DNA of 64,000 bases, taken from NCBI RefSeq assembly GCF_030504985.1, contig NZ_JASERU010000001.1, forward strand, positions 124,001 to 188,000. Reading direction: 5' to 3'. The DNA comes from Fulvimonas sp. R45 (lineage in GTDB: Bacteria > Pseudomonadota > Gammaproteobacteria > Xanthomonadales > Rhodanobacteraceae). Under the pieces are notes generated by a model. It did no database searches, was not told where the DNA came from, and saw nothing but the letters and a program-made list of their open reading frames with translations. Every line of letters begins with the position of its first letter. The stretch's first letter is position 1. A program made the position numbers and the translations under genes. Below are positions 47,692-56,680 of this stretch, one piece after another.

Positions 47692-48060
47692 TCAGGCGCC
47701 TTCGTCGTCGCGCGGGGGCGTGCCCTCGCGCAGCAGGGCGTCGATGCGTTCGCCCTTGTCCATCGAGTCGTCGTACTTGAAGCGCAGTTCGGGCACCCGG
47801 CGCAGGCGCATGCCGCGTGACAGCGCACGGCGGAACTCGCCGGCGAGGCCGTTGAGCGCCTTCACCGCCTCGGCCGACTGCTGCGGCAGCAGCGCGATGA
47901 CCCACACCGTGGCCCAGTCCAGATCGCGGGTGACCTCCACGTCGGACACGCTGCACGACGGCAGCCCGTGGTCGCGCACGGCCGCATGCACCAGCAGGCC
48001 GAGCTCGCGGCGGAGCTCGGCGCCTACACGGTCAGTGCGTTTGAAGTCGCGGGAGGGCAT
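47692..48060 (-). CDS. rbfA: Ribosome-binding factor A
   Basis: RbfA helps 16S rRNA 5' maturation and cold adaptation. The 122-residue protein begins MPSRDFKRTDRVGAELRREL and has the KH-like core VSDVEVTRDLDWATVWVIAL, FRRALSRGMRLRRVPELRFK and YDDSMDKGERIDALL. The ATG at 48060 follows a GGGAGG-like context on the opposite strand only weakly; the family start fits. A 220-base gap holding a REP-like pair separates it from infB upstream. truB follows 20 bases downstream. Confidence 0.96.
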   Translation of the reverse strand: MPSRDFKRTDRVGAELRRELGLLVHAAVRDHGLPSCSVSDVEVTRDLDWATVWVIALLPQQSAEAVKALNGLAGEFRRALSRGMRLRRVPELRFKYDDSMDKGERIDALLREGTPPRDDEGA

Positions 48061-48083
48061 CAGAAACTCCGAAAGACGAAATC

Positions 48084-48272
48084 CCTTCTCCCTCGGGAGA
48101 AGGTGCCCCGACCTGCAAACGCCTGGAGCGTTTGCGGAACGGCGAAAGCCGGCCCCGCCAGGGGTAAGCACCGTGGATGGTGCGAATAAGGGTGGATGAG
48201 GGTTCACGGCCCATGCGAAGTTCCACGCAAGCCCGGAACCCTCGACCCAACCCCTCTCCCGGGGGAGAGGGG
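48084..48272. repeat. REP-like inverted pair between infB and rbfA
   Basis: CCTTCTCCC-TC-GGGAGAAGG (48084-48103) and CCCCTCTCCC-GGG-GGAGAGGGG (48251-48272) flank about 147 bases, with TGCCCCGACC beside the first and CCCTCGACCCAA beside the second in opposite sense. The interior also has a CAAACGC/GCGTTTG dyad. It fills the gap between two operon genes and is related to the elements at 29339 and 60201. No gene is seen in it. Confidence 0.75.
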
Positions 48273-48280
48273 CCCGAACA

Positions 48281-51046
48281 TCACAAGGTGCGGGCGACTT
48301 CGATCCTTTCGAAGCACTCGATCTGGTCGCCGACCTTGACGTCATTGTATTGCTTCACGGCGATGCCGCATTCCATGCCGTTGCGCACCTCGTCCACGAG
48401 TTCCTTGAAGCGGCGCAGCGATTCCAGCTCGCCCTCGAAGATCACCGTGTTGTCGCGCAGCACGCGGATCGGCTTGCTGCGCTTGACGTGGCCCTCGGTG
48501 ACCATGCAGCCGGCGACCGCACCGAACTTGGAACTGCGGAACACTTCGCGCACCTGCGCGATGCCCAGGATCTCCTCGCGCACTTCCACGCCCAGCAGGC
48601 CGGAAGCCGCCTGCTTCACCTGGTCGATCACGTCGTAGATGATCGAGAAGTAGCGCACGTCCAGGCCGGCGGTGTCGATCACCTTGCGCGCCGAGGCGTC
48701 GGCACGCACGTTGAAGCCGATCACCAGTGCCTTGGAGGCCGCGGCCAGCGTCGCGTCGGACTCGGTGATGCCACCGACGCCGGCGGAAATCACATTGACC
48801 TTCACGTTCTCGTTGCCGATCGCGCTGAGCGAATCGCGCAGCGCCTGCACCGAACCCTGCACGTCGGCCTTGACCAGGATGTTGAGCGTCTGCTGCTCGT
48901 TGCCCTGGCCCATCTGCGCCATGATGTCCTCGAGGCGGTTGGCCTTGCTGACCAGGCGCGTCTCGCGGCGCTTCTGCTGGCGCTCGGCGGCCACTTCGCG
49001 GGCCAGCCGCTCGTCGGCCACCACCACGAAGTCGTCGCCCGCCTCGGGCACGCCGGACAGGCCCAGCACCTGCACCGGGATCGACGGACCGGCCTCCTGC
49101 ACGGTCTTGCCGGTCTCGTCGACCAGCGCGCGCATGCGGCCGTACTCCACGCCGCAGACCACGAAGTCGCCGCGCTTCAGCGTGCCCTGCTGCACCAGCA
49201 CCGTGGCCACCGGGCCGCGGCCCTTGTCCAGGCTGGATTCGATCACCACGCCCGAGGCCGGGCCGTCGTGCACGGCGGTCAGCTCCAGCACCTCGGCCTG
49301 CACCGAGATCGCGTCGAGCAGCTCGTCGATGCCCATGCCGGTCTTGGCCGACACCGGCACGAACATGGTGTCGCCGCCCCAGTCCTCCGGGATGACCTCG
49401 AGGTTGGCCAGGCCCTGCTTGACGTGGTCCGGGTTGGCGTCGGACTTGTCCATCTTGTTCAAGGCCACGATCAGCGGCACCTTGGCGGCGCGCGCGTGCT
49501 GCACGGCCTCGGCCGTCTGCGGCATCACGCCGTCGTCGGCGGCGACCACCAGCACCACGATGTCGGTGGACTGCGCGCCGCGGGCGCGCATCGCGGTGAA
49601 CGCGGCGTGGCCCGGGGTGTCGAGGAAGGTGATCACGCCCTTCGGCGTTTCGACATGGTACGCGCCGATGTGCTGGGTGATGCCGCCGGCCTCGCCCGCC
49701 GCCACCTTGGTGCGGCGGATGTAATCCAGCAGCGAGGTCTTGCCGTGGTCGACGTGGCCCATGATGGTGACCACCGGCGGACGCGATTCCTTCTCGCCCT
49801 CCAGTTCCACGCTCTGGGTGTGCGCGGCCAGCGCGGCCTCGGCGTTGTTTTCGGTGGCGTCGACCGGCGTGTGGCCCAGCTCTTCCACCACCAGGGTGGC
49901 GGTGTCGCGGTCGATGGTCTGGTTGATGGTGGCCATCACGCCCATCTTGAACAGGGTCTTGACCACCTCCGAGCCCTTGACCGCCATCTTCTGCGCCAGC
50001 TCGGCGACCACGTTGGCCTCGCCGATCGCCACCTCGCGCACCACCGCGGCGGTGGGACGGGTGAAGCCGTGCGGACCGGACGACGAGGCGCCGCGCGACA
50101 CTTCGCGCGCCGCGCCACGCCCCGGCTTGCCGCGGCGGTTGGAGCGACGTGCGCGATCGGCGTCGGACAGGTGCAGCTCGCCGCCGGCGAAACGCTTGCC
50201 GCCGGGGCCTTCGTCGCGGTCCCGGCCATGGCGGGCCTTGCCGTCGCGGCCGCCACCCGCCGACGGGGCCGGCGCCGGCGCGGGAGCCGGCGCGGGCGCC
50301 GGCGCCACCACTTTCTTCTCGCGTTTGCGCGGCTCGTGGATGCGCGGCACGATCAGGCCGAAGCTGCTGTGGTCGGTGCTGCCCGAGGCCGGTTCGGCCT
50401 TGGTCTCGGCAGCGGCAGGAACCGCCGGAGCCGGTGCCGCGGCCGGCACATCGGGCTCGGCGACCTCGGCCGGTGCGGCGGAGGCCTGCTGTGCCTCGTG
50501 GGCGGCGCGCTCGGCGGCGAGGCGCTCGCGCTCCTGGCGCGCGGCTTCCTCGGCCTGGCGCCGCGCTTCCTGTTCGTGCGCTTCCTGCTGGCGACGCTGC
50601 TCGGCCTCGTGCCGCTCGCGCTCTTCCTGCTCGCGCTGCTGCTGCGACTCGGCGAGGCGGCGTACGGCCTCCTCGCGCTCGGGCTCGGCGCTGGCCTCCT
50701 CGGCGATCACGCTGCGCTTGACGTAGGTGCGCTTGGCGCGCACTTCCACGTTCACCGTCTTGGCGCCGCCGGTGGCTCCGCGGCCGCCGGGCGTGGCGAC
50801 CTTCAGCTCGCTGACCTTGCGGCGTCGCAGGGTGATCTGGCGCGGCGCGCTGTCCTCGACCTCGGCCACGGCGTCGCCCTTGCCGTGCGTGCGGCGCAGG
50901 AAGCCCAGCAGCTTCACCTTCTCGGTGCTGCTGATCACCTGCTCCGGATCGGAGAATTTCATGCCGGCCTCGCCAAGCTGGCCGAGCAGCTTGTCCACCG
51001 GCATGCCCAGTACCTGGGCGAGTTGTTTGATCGTGACTTCCGACAT
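48281..51046 (-). CDS. infB: Translation initiation factor IF-2
   Basis: IF-2 is the GTPase that places initiator tRNA on the 30S subunit and joins the 50S. The 921-residue protein has the N-terminal IF2_N domain ([20 protein letters not shown]), a long Glu/Arg/Gln coiled coil, an Ala/Pro-repeat linker, a second IF2_N ([20 protein letters not shown]), then the G domain with [17 protein letters not shown] and NKMDK, and domains II-IV. Length is within the gammaproteobacterial range. The ATG at 51046 gives MSEVTIKQL. It follows nusA; the initiator tRNA heads the same cluster. Confidence 0.98.
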   Translation of the reverse strand: MSEVTIKQLAQVLGMPVDKLLGQLGEAGMKFSDPEQVISSTEKVKLLGFLRRTHGKGDAVAEVEDSAPRQITLRRRKVSELKVATPGGRGATGGAKTVNVEVRAKRTYVKRSVIAEEASAEPEREEAVRRLAESQQQREQEERERHEAEQRRQQEAHEQEARRQAEEAARQERERLAAERAAHEAQQASAAPAEVAEPDVPAAAPAPAVPAAAETKAEPASGSTDHSSFGLIVPRIHEPRKREKKVVAPAPAPAPAPAPAPSAGGGRDGKARHGRDRDEGPGGKRFAGGELHLSDADRARRSNRRGKPGRGAAREVSRGASSSGPHGFTRPTAAVVREVAIGEANVVAELAQKMAVKGSEVVKTLFKMGVMATINQTIDRDTATLVVEELGHTPVDATENNAEAALAAHTQSVELEGEKESRPPVVTIMGHVDHGKTSLLDYIRRTKVAAGEAGGITQHIGAYHVETPKGVITFLDTPGHAAFTAMRARGAQSTDIVVLVVAADDGVMPQTAEAVQHARAAKVPLIVALNKMDKSDANPDHVKQGLANLEVIPEDWGGDTMFVPVSAKTGMGIDELLDAISVQAEVLELTAVHDGPASGVVIESSLDKGRGPVATVLVQQGTLKRGDFVVCGVEYGRMRALVDETGKTVQEAGPSIPVQVLGLSGVPEAGDDFVVVADERLAREVAAERQQKRRETRLVSKANRLEDIMAQMGQGNEQQTLNILVKADVQGSVQALRDSLSAIGNENVKVNVISAGVGGITESDATLAAASKALVIGFNVRADASARKVIDTAGLDVRYFSIIYDVIDQVKQAASGLLGVEVREEILGIAQVREVFRSSKFGAVAGCMVTEGHVKRSKPIRVLRDNTVIFEGELESLRRFKELVDEVRNGMECGIAVKQYNDVKVGDQIECFERIEVARTL

Positions 51047-51169
51047 CGTGTTCGTTCTCCGCCGTTCCCGCGCTCATCGCCCATGCGGATCTCCGCATGG
51101 CCACCACCCTCCCTGGCGGGAGGCTCCCGCCTCCCCCGGCGCGCCCGTCCCGGGCGCTGCCGCCCGCGG

Positions 51170-52675
51170 TTAGCCGCCCTTCTCCAGGCGCGCGATCATC
51201 GGGGCGCGCGCCGCCATGATCAGCGCCGCCGCCCGTTCCTCGTCCATGCCCTCGATGTCGATCAGGTCGTCGACCGCCTGGTCGGCCAGATCGTCCACCG
51301 TGGACACGCCTCGGCCGGCCAGCGCATAGGCCGTGCCTTCGTCCATGCCCTCGAGCGCCAGCAGCTCCTCGCTCGGCTGGTGCTCGTCGATGTCCTCTTC
51401 CACCGCCAGCGCCTCGGTGAGCAGCGCATCGCGGGCGCGGGCGCGCAGCTCCTCGACGATGTCCTCGTCGAAGCCTTCCACCGCCAGCAGCTCGCCGCTG
51501 GGCACGTAGGCGATTTCCTCGACGCTGGAGAAGCCTTCCTGCACCAGGATGTTGGCGATCTCCTGGTCAACCTCGAGCTTGTCCATGAACAGCTGGCGCG
51601 CGGCCTCCTGCTCGGCCTCGCTCTTGGCGGCGACCTGGTCCTGCGTCATCACGTTGAGCTGCCAGCCGGTGAGCTTGCTGGCCAGGCGCACGTTCTGGCC
51701 GCCGCGGCCGATCGCCTGGGACAGCTTGTCCTCGGCCACCGCGATGTCCATCGAGTGCTTTTCCTCGTCCATGATGATGGACTGCACCTCGGCCGGCGCC
51801 ATCGCGTTGATCACGAACTGCGCCTGGTTCTCGTGCCACAGGATGATGTCGACGCGCTCGCCGTTGAGCTCGTTGGACACCGCCTGCACGCGCGAGCCGC
51901 GCATGCCGATGCAGGCGCCGATCGGATCGGTGCGGCTGTCGTGCGCGATCACCGCGATCTTGGCGCGGTCGCCCGGGTCGCGGGCACAACCCTTGATCTC
52001 GACCAGGCCCTGGCCGACTTCAGGCACCTCGAGCTTGAACAGCTCGATCATGAATTCCGGCGCGGCGCGCGACACGAACAGCTGCGGGCCGCGCACTTCC
52101 GAGCGCACCTCGTACAGGTAGCCGCGCACGCGGTCGCCGACGCGGGCCGATTCGCGCGGGATGGACTTGTCGCGCGGGATGAAGGCCTCGGCGTTGCCGC
52201 CCAGGTCGAGGTAGACGTTGCCGCGCTCGACGCGCTTGACGATGCCGGTGATCAGCTCGCCGATGCGATCCTTGTAGGCATCGACCACCTGCTGGCGCTC
52301 GGCCTCGCGCACGCGCTGCACGATCACCTGCTTGGCGGCCTGCGCCGCGATGCGGCCGAACTCCGCGTTCTCGATCTGCTGCTCGATGTACTCGCCGACC
52401 TGGGCGTCCTCGCGCTCGTCCAGCGCGTCCATCAGGCGCAGCTGCCAGAACGGGGATTCCATCTCGCCGTCGTCGGCGATGATTTCCCAGCGGCGGAAGG
52501 TCTCGTAGTCGCCGCTGTCGCGGTCGATCGCCACGCGGATGTCCGGGTCCTCGTCGGGGTAGCGCTTCTTCGCCGCGGAAGCCAGCGCGGCCTCCATCGC
52601 CTCGAAGATCACTTCGCGCGGCACGCCCTTCTCGTTGGCCACCGCGTCAACCACCAGCAGAAGTTCTTTGCTCAT
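51170..52675 (-). CDS. nusA: Transcription termination/antitermination factor NusA
   Basis: NusA binds RNA polymerase and regulates pausing, termination and antitermination. The 501-residue protein has the N-terminal domain ([20 protein letters not shown]), S1 ([20 protein letters not shown]), two KH domains ([40 protein letters not shown]) and two acidic C-terminal repeats (around [14 protein letters not shown] and [14 protein letters not shown]). The ATG at 52675 fits; the open frame upstream passes into the gap. A terminator-like repeat stands between rimP and nusA in the sense direction, which could allow NusA-linked feedback; that is speculative. Confidence 0.98.
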   Translation of the reverse strand: MSKELLLVVDAVANEKGVPREVIFEAMEAALASAAKKRYPDEDPDIRVAIDRDSGDYETFRRWEIIADDGEMESPFWQLRLMDALDEREDAQVGEYIEQQIENAEFGRIAAQAAKQVIVQRVREAERQQVVDAYKDRIGELITGIVKRVERGNVYLDLGGNAEAFIPRDKSIPRESARVGDRVRGYLYEVRSEVRGPQLFVSRAAPEFMIELFKLEVPEVGQGLVEIKGCARDPGDRAKIAVIAHDSRTDPIGACIGMRGSRVQAVSNELNGERVDIILWHENQAQFVINAMAPAEVQSIIMDEEKHSMDIAVAEDKLSQAIGRGGQNVRLASKLTGWQLNVMTQDQVAAKSEAEQEAARQLFMDKLEVDQEIANILVQEGFSSVEEIAYVPSGELLAVEGFDEDIVEELRARARDALLTEALAVEEDIDEHQPSEELLALEGMDEGTAYALAGRGVSTVDDLADQAVDDLIDIEGMDEERAAALIMAARAPMIARLEKGG

Positions 52676-52721
52676 TGCTGCCACTCCAGCGTTTGTGCAT
52701 CCATCCATGCATGCAAGAGAG

Positions 52722-52756
52722 TCAAAAAGCGGCCATCCGTGGCCGCACTCTTCAAT
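52722..52756 (-). repeat. Hairpin repeat between rimP and nusA
   Basis: Identical over 35 bases to the reverse complement of 46165-46199. In the direction of rimP-nusA transcription it reads GCGGCCA-CGGA-TGGCCGC followed by five T, a terminator-like shape, 47 bases before nusA. The weaker downstream half resembles the GCGTTC/GAACGC part of the other copies. It probably is a dispersed element that also acts as an attenuator. Confidence 0.82.
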
Positions 52757-52799
52757 TCTTCCGGCTTCTGCTCCGTCTTCCGGCCGCCGGCCTGTATGC

Positions 52800-53327
52800 T
52801 TACTTCCTGCCGCCCTTGGCGTTCTTGCCGCCGGGCTTCGGCCGCGGCACGTAGCCCAGCGCGGCCCAGTCCGGCACCACGCGCGCACTCTCGACGTCGG
52901 CATGCGCGAAGTCGAACGTGCGACCCTCGGCCTCCAGCGCGATGCGCCCGTCGTCCGCCGAGACGAGCTTGCCGCGCAGGCGGCGACGGCCCTCGACCGG
53001 CGCCTTCAGCAGGACCTTCACGTCCTGCCCGACGACCCGGGCGAACTGCTCCGCGGTGAACAGCGGCCGGTCCAGGCCCGGCGAGGAGACTTCCAGCACG
53101 TAGTGGCCGGGAATCGGATCGTCCACGTCGAGCAGTGCCGAAAGCTCGCGGCTGGCCGCCTCGCAGTCGTCGAGGGTGACCTCGCGGCCTTCCGCCCGGT
53201 CCAGCACGTCCAGGTAGACGCGCAGGGTACTCTGCCCCTGCGCCGGGGTGAACTCCAGGCCGAGGCATTCCAGGCCGAGATCGCCCAGTGCCGCGCTGAA
53301 ACGTTGTGCCAATGCTTGCGTGTCCAT
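52800..53327 (-). CDS. rimP: Ribosome maturation factor RimP
   Basis: RimP assists 30S subunit maturation. The 175-residue protein has [40 protein letters not shown], the signature [20 protein letters not shown] and a basic Lys/Gly end. Length is near the family norm of about 150, with a short extra tail. The ATG at 53327 gives [14 protein letters not shown]. It lies 206 bases after the initiator tRNA gene with two terminator-like hairpins between, and 124 bases before nusA. Confidence 0.97.
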   Translation of the reverse strand: MDTQALAQRFSAALGDLGLECLGLEFTPAQGQSTLRVYLDVLDRAEGREVTLDDCEAASRELSALLDVDDPIPGHYVLEVSSPGLDRPLFTAEQFARVVGQDVKVLLKAPVEGRRRLRGKLVSADDGRIALEAEGRTFDFAHADVESARVVPDWAALGYVPRPKPGGKNAKGGRK

Positions 53328-53370
53328 GGGCTCCGCCTTGGATGCCTTCCGTCAATCGTCGCCAGAAACA

Positions 53371-53395
53371 AAAAATGGGCTCGAACGGCCCATTT
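53371..53395 (-). terminator. Terminator-like hairpin in the rimP leader
   Basis: On the minus strand AATGGGC and GCCCATT arms around CGTTCGA, followed by a run of T. It lies 44 bases before the rimP start, the second of two such hairpins after the tRNA gene. It may act as an attenuator of the rimP operon. Confidence 0.7.
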
Positions 53396-53488
53396 CCCTG
53401 TTCCGCCGATGTCCCGACTCCAGCCAGCGCCGTTCCGGCATCCGGCGCGACCTGGGTCGCGCCCGTCGATGCGACGCATCCTTGCGCC

Positions 53489-53516
53489 CAACAAAAAAGC
53501 CTCACGAGGAGGCTTT
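53489..53516 (-). terminator. Intrinsic terminator after the initiator tRNA
   Basis: On the minus strand AGCCTC-CTCGT-GAGGCT followed by six T, 18 bases after the tRNA CCA end. It would release the tRNA transcript, with partial readthrough into rimP. Confidence 0.85.
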
Positions 53517-53533
53517 CTTGTCCAAGAAAGACC

Positions 53534-53610
53534 TGGTAGCGGGGGCAGGATTCGAACCTGCGACCTTCGGGTTATGAGCCCGACGAGCTGCCAGACTGCT
53601 CCACCCCGCA
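53534..53610 (-). tRNA. metY: Initiator tRNA-fMet (CAT)
   Basis: The 77-base gene folds as a full cloverleaf with the anticodon CAT in CGGGCTCATAACCCG and an encoded CCA. It shows initiator hallmarks: three G-C pairs at the base of the anticodon stem, A11-U24 in the D stem, and an unpaired 1-72 position. That position is U1-U72 here, not the C1-A72 of E. coli. It heads the rimP-nusA-infB cluster, as metY does in E. coli. Confidence 0.95.
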
Positions 53611-53623
53611 TCAGAGTCCGCAA

Positions 53624-53652
53624 AGTTTAACGGGGTAACCGGTTTACTGCAA
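53624..53652 (-). promoter_or_regulatory. Promoter of the initiator tRNA and rimP operon
   Basis: On the minus strand TTGCAG, exactly 17 bases, then TAAACT, ending 13 bases before the mature tRNA 5' end. It is the only good promoter seen upstream of the whole translation operon. Confidence 0.8.
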
Positions 53653-53701
53653 GCCCGCCGTCGCACTTTATCTTCATGGAAGCATCCACGCGGCGTGAAG
53701 C

Positions 53702-55141
53702 TCAGCCCGCGAACGCCTGCCGGCACCAGCCCAGCAGCGGCCCCCAGTACAGGCCCAGCGCCACCAGCACCAGCGCGTTCAGCGACAGCACCACGCGCAG
53801 GCCGGCATCCGGCTGCACCACGACATGCGTGCCCTCTTCCGGCTTGTCGAAGTACATCACCTTCACCACGCGCAGGTAGTAGTACAGGCCGATGATGGCG
53901 AACACCACGCCGACGACGGCCAGCCACAGCATGTTGGCGTCGATCGCCGCCTGCAGCACCAGGTACTTCGCGAAGAAGCCGTACAGCGGCGGCACGCCGG
54001 CCAGCGAGAACATCGCCAGCATCATCAGGAAGGCCATCCACGGCGAGCGCTGGTTGAGGCCCTTGAAGTCGTCGATCTCCTCGCACTCGAAGCCCGCGCG
54101 CGCCAGCGCCAGGATCACGCCGAACGCGGCCGTGCCCATCAGGGCGTAGCTGATCGCGTAGAACATGGCCGAGGCGTAGCCTTCCGGCCCGGCGTTGACC
54201 AGGCCGATCAACAGGTAGCCCATGTGCGAGATGGTCGAATAGGCCAGCATGCGCTTCAGGTTGCTCTGCACGATGGCGACCAGGTTGCCGATCGCCAGCG
54301 ACAGCACCGCGATCGCGGCCAGCATCGGCTGCCAGTAGTGCGACAGGTCGCCCAGCCCCGCTTCCAGCAGGCGATAGGCCATGCCGAACGCGGCCAGCTT
54401 GGAGGCCGAGGCGATGAAGGTGGTGACCGGTGTGGTGGCGCCCTGGTAGACGTCCGGGATCCACATGTGGAACGGAGCGGCGCCCAGCTTGAAGGCGATG
54501 CCCACCAGCATGAAGATCAGGCCGAACAGCATCAGGTGCGGCAGGCCGCTGTGCGACGCGGCGCCGTGCAGCGCGGCCAGGTCCAGCGTGCCGGCGGCGC
54601 CGTACACCATCGACATGCCGTACAGCAGCATGCCCGAGGACAGCGCGCCCAGCACGAAGTACTTCATCGCCGCCTCGGACGACAACGGCGAGTCGCGGTT
54701 CAGCGCCACCAGGCCGTAGGACGACAGCGTGAGCAGCTCCAGGCCCAGGTAGACCATCACCAGGTTGCCGGCCGAGACCAGCAGCATCACGCCGATCACC
54801 GCGAACAGCATCAGCGTGTAGAACTCGCCCTGGAACTGCTTGCGGTCCACCAGGTAGGGGCGCGCGTAGACGAACACCAATGCCACGCACAACAGCGCGA
54901 ACACCTTGAGGATCTCGGCCGCGCGGTCGCGCACGAACATGCCGTCGAAGGCGGTGACGGTGCCCTGCGGCTGCCCGGCGACCACCAGGTAGATCGCCAC
55001 CAGCAGCACGATGATGGACAGCCAGTGCAGCGCGCCGCGCTGCTCGGGCTTCATGAAGGCGTCCACCAGCAACAGCAGGCACGCCGCGGCCACCAAGTAG
55101 AACTCCGGCAGCAGGACAAGGATGTCGTTCAAAGTCGGCAT
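53702..55141 (-). CDS. nuoN: NADH-quinone oxidoreductase subunit N
   Basis: NuoN is one of the three antiporter-like membrane subunits of Complex I. The 479-residue protein has about 14 hydrophobic helices, with LAYSTISHMGYLLIGLVNAG and GAAPFHMWIPDVYQGATTPV, the standard motifs with conserved Lys and Glu. It starts MPTLNDILVLLPEFYLVAAA. It is the last gene of the nuo operon, 15 bases after nuoM; after the stop about 90 bases lead to the tRNA promoter. Length matches E. coli (485). Confidence 0.98.
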   Translation of the reverse strand: MPTLNDILVLLPEFYLVAAACLLLLVDAFMKPEQRGALHWLSIIVLLVAIYLVVAGQPQGTVTAFDGMFVRDRAAEILKVFALLCVALVFVYARPYLVDRKQFQGEFYTLMLFAVIGVMLLVSAGNLVMVYLGLELLTLSSYGLVALNRDSPLSSEAAMKYFVLGALSSGMLLYGMSMVYGAAGTLDLAALHGAASHSGLPHLMLFGLIFMLVGIAFKLGAAPFHMWIPDVYQGATTPVTTFIASASKLAAFGMAYRLLEAGLGDLSHYWQPMLAAIAVLSLAIGNLVAIVQSNLKRMLAYSTISHMGYLLIGLVNAGPEGYASAMFYAISYALMGTAAFGVILALARAGFECEEIDDFKGLNQRSPWMAFLMMLAMFSLAGVPPLYGFFAKYLVLQAAIDANMLWLAVVGVVFAIIGLYYYLRVVKVMYFDKPEEGTHVVVQPDAGLRVVLSLNALVLVALGLYWGPLLGWCRQAFAG

Positions 55142-55156
55142 GTGTGTCGCTCTCGA

Positions 55157-56665
55157 TCAGATCTTGTGGGTGCCCAACTGCTGCACCAGCTGCGCCACCG
55201 AGCTGTCCATCAGGTGCACCAGCGGCTCGGGCCAGATGCCGATCAGCAGCACCAGCGCGGCGAACGCCGCCAGCACGAAGGTCTCGCGGCCGTTGATGTC
55301 CTTCATCTCGGCCACGTGGGCGTTGCCCACCTCGCCCCACAGCACGCGCTTGACCATCCACAGCGTGTAGGCCGCGCCGATGATCAGGGTGAACGCGGCG
55401 AACAGCGCGATCCACGGGTTGGCGCTGAAGCTGGCCAGGATCACCATGAACTCGCCCACGAAGCCGCTGGTGCCCGGCAGGCCGCAGTTGGCCATCGCGA
55501 ACAGCACATAGAAGAAGCCGAACCAGGGCATCACGTTGATCACGCCGCCGTAGTCCTTGATCAGGCGGGTGTGCAGGCGGTCGTACATCACGCCGATGCA
55601 GGAGAACATCGCGCCGGAGACGAAGCCGTGCGAGATCATCTGCACCATCGCGCCCTGCATGCCCAGCTTGGCGGCGTCGACGTTGCCCGCGTCGCGCACC
55701 AGCAGGTAGCCGACGAAGATGCCCAGCGTCACGAAGCCCATGTGGGCCACCGAGGAATACGCCACCAGCTTCTTCATGTCCTCCTGCACCAGCGCCACGT
55801 AGCCGATGTAGACCACCGCGACCAGGCTCAGCACCACGATCAGCCACACGTAGTGGGCGGCCGCGTCGGGCACGATCGGCAGGGTGAAGCGCAGGAAGCC
55901 GTAGGCGCCCACCTTCAGCATCACCGCCGCCAGCACCACCGAGCCGCCGGTCGGCGCCTCCACGTGGGCGTCCGGCAGCCAGGTGTGCACCGGCACCATC
56001 GGCACCTTGATCGCGAAGGCGATCAGGAAGGCGAAGAACAGCCAGCTCTGCTCCTTCAACGACAGCGGCAGCGCCGCCAGCGCGTGCAGGTCGAAGGTGC
56101 CCGCCTTGTGGTACAGGTACAGCAGGCCAATCAGCATGAACACCGAGCCGAAGAACGTGTAGATGAAGAACTTCAGCGTGGCGTACACGCGCCGCGGGCC
56201 ACCCCAGACGCCGATCAGGATGAACATCGGGATCAGCATCGCCTCGAAGAACACGTAGAACAGCAACGCGTCCGTGGCGCAGAACACGCCGATCATCAGG
56301 CCCTCGAGCACCAGCATCGCGGCCATGTACTGGTGCGGCCGGTTCTGGATCACCTCCCACGCGCCGACCACCACCAGGATGCCGACGAAGGTGGTGAGCA
56401 GGATCAGCGCGACCGAGATGCCGTCCACGGCCAGGCCGTAGTGCACGCCGAGCGAGGCGATCCAGACGTGGCTTTCCACCAGCTGCAGCCCGCCCGCCGC
56501 CGCGTCGTACCGGGGCAGCAGGAACAGGCTCGCCGCGAAGGTGAGCACCATGAACAGCAGGGCGAGCCAGCGCGCCGCGTTGGGCCGGCTGGAGCCGGCC
56601 AGCAGCACCGGCACGGCGCCGACGATGGGTAGCCAGATCAGCAGGCTGAGCAAGTGATTGAACAT
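55157..56665 (-). CDS. nuoM: NADH-quinone oxidoreductase subunit M
   Basis: NuoM is the second antiporter-like proton-pumping subunit. The 502-residue protein has about 14 helices and the motifs VPMVPVHTWLPDAHVEAPTG and KLVAYSSVAHMGFVTLGIFV. The N-terminus MFNHLLSLLIWLPIVGAVPV is standard. It lies 15 bases downstream of nuoL and 15 upstream of nuoN, so translation is closely linked. Length equals the family norm. Confidence 0.98.
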   Translation of the reverse strand: MFNHLLSLLIWLPIVGAVPVLLAGSSRPNAARWLALLFMVLTFAASLFLLPRYDAAAGGLQLVESHVWIASLGVHYGLAVDGISVALILLTTFVGILVVVGAWEVIQNRPHQYMAAMLVLEGLMIGVFCATDALLFYVFFEAMLIPMFILIGVWGGPRRVYATLKFFIYTFFGSVFMLIGLLYLYHKAGTFDLHALAALPLSLKEQSWLFFAFLIAFAIKVPMVPVHTWLPDAHVEAPTGGSVVLAAVMLKVGAYGFLRFTLPIVPDAAAHYVWLIVVLSLVAVVYIGYVALVQEDMKKLVAYSSVAHMGFVTLGIFVGYLLVRDAGNVDAAKLGMQGAMVQMISHGFVSGAMFSCIGVMYDRLHTRLIKDYGGVINVMPWFGFFYVLFAMANCGLPGTSGFVGEFMVILASFSANPWIALFAAFTLIIGAAYTLWMVKRVLWGEVGNAHVAEMKDINGRETFVLAAFAALVLLIGIWPEPLVHLMDSSVAQLVQQLGTHKI

Positions 56666-56680
56666 GTGTGCTTGCTTCCC

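Noticed and set aside
48061-48280. A small gene in the infB-rbfA gap
   Set aside because: Reading frames there cross the palindromes and lack ribosome-binding sites; the stretch is explained by the REP-like pair.
48350-53059. A 1569-codon open frame on the plus strand
   Set aside because: It runs antisense over infB and nusA, is rich in His, Arg, Gly and Asp as expected for a GC-rich shadow frame, and has no domain or ribosome-binding site.
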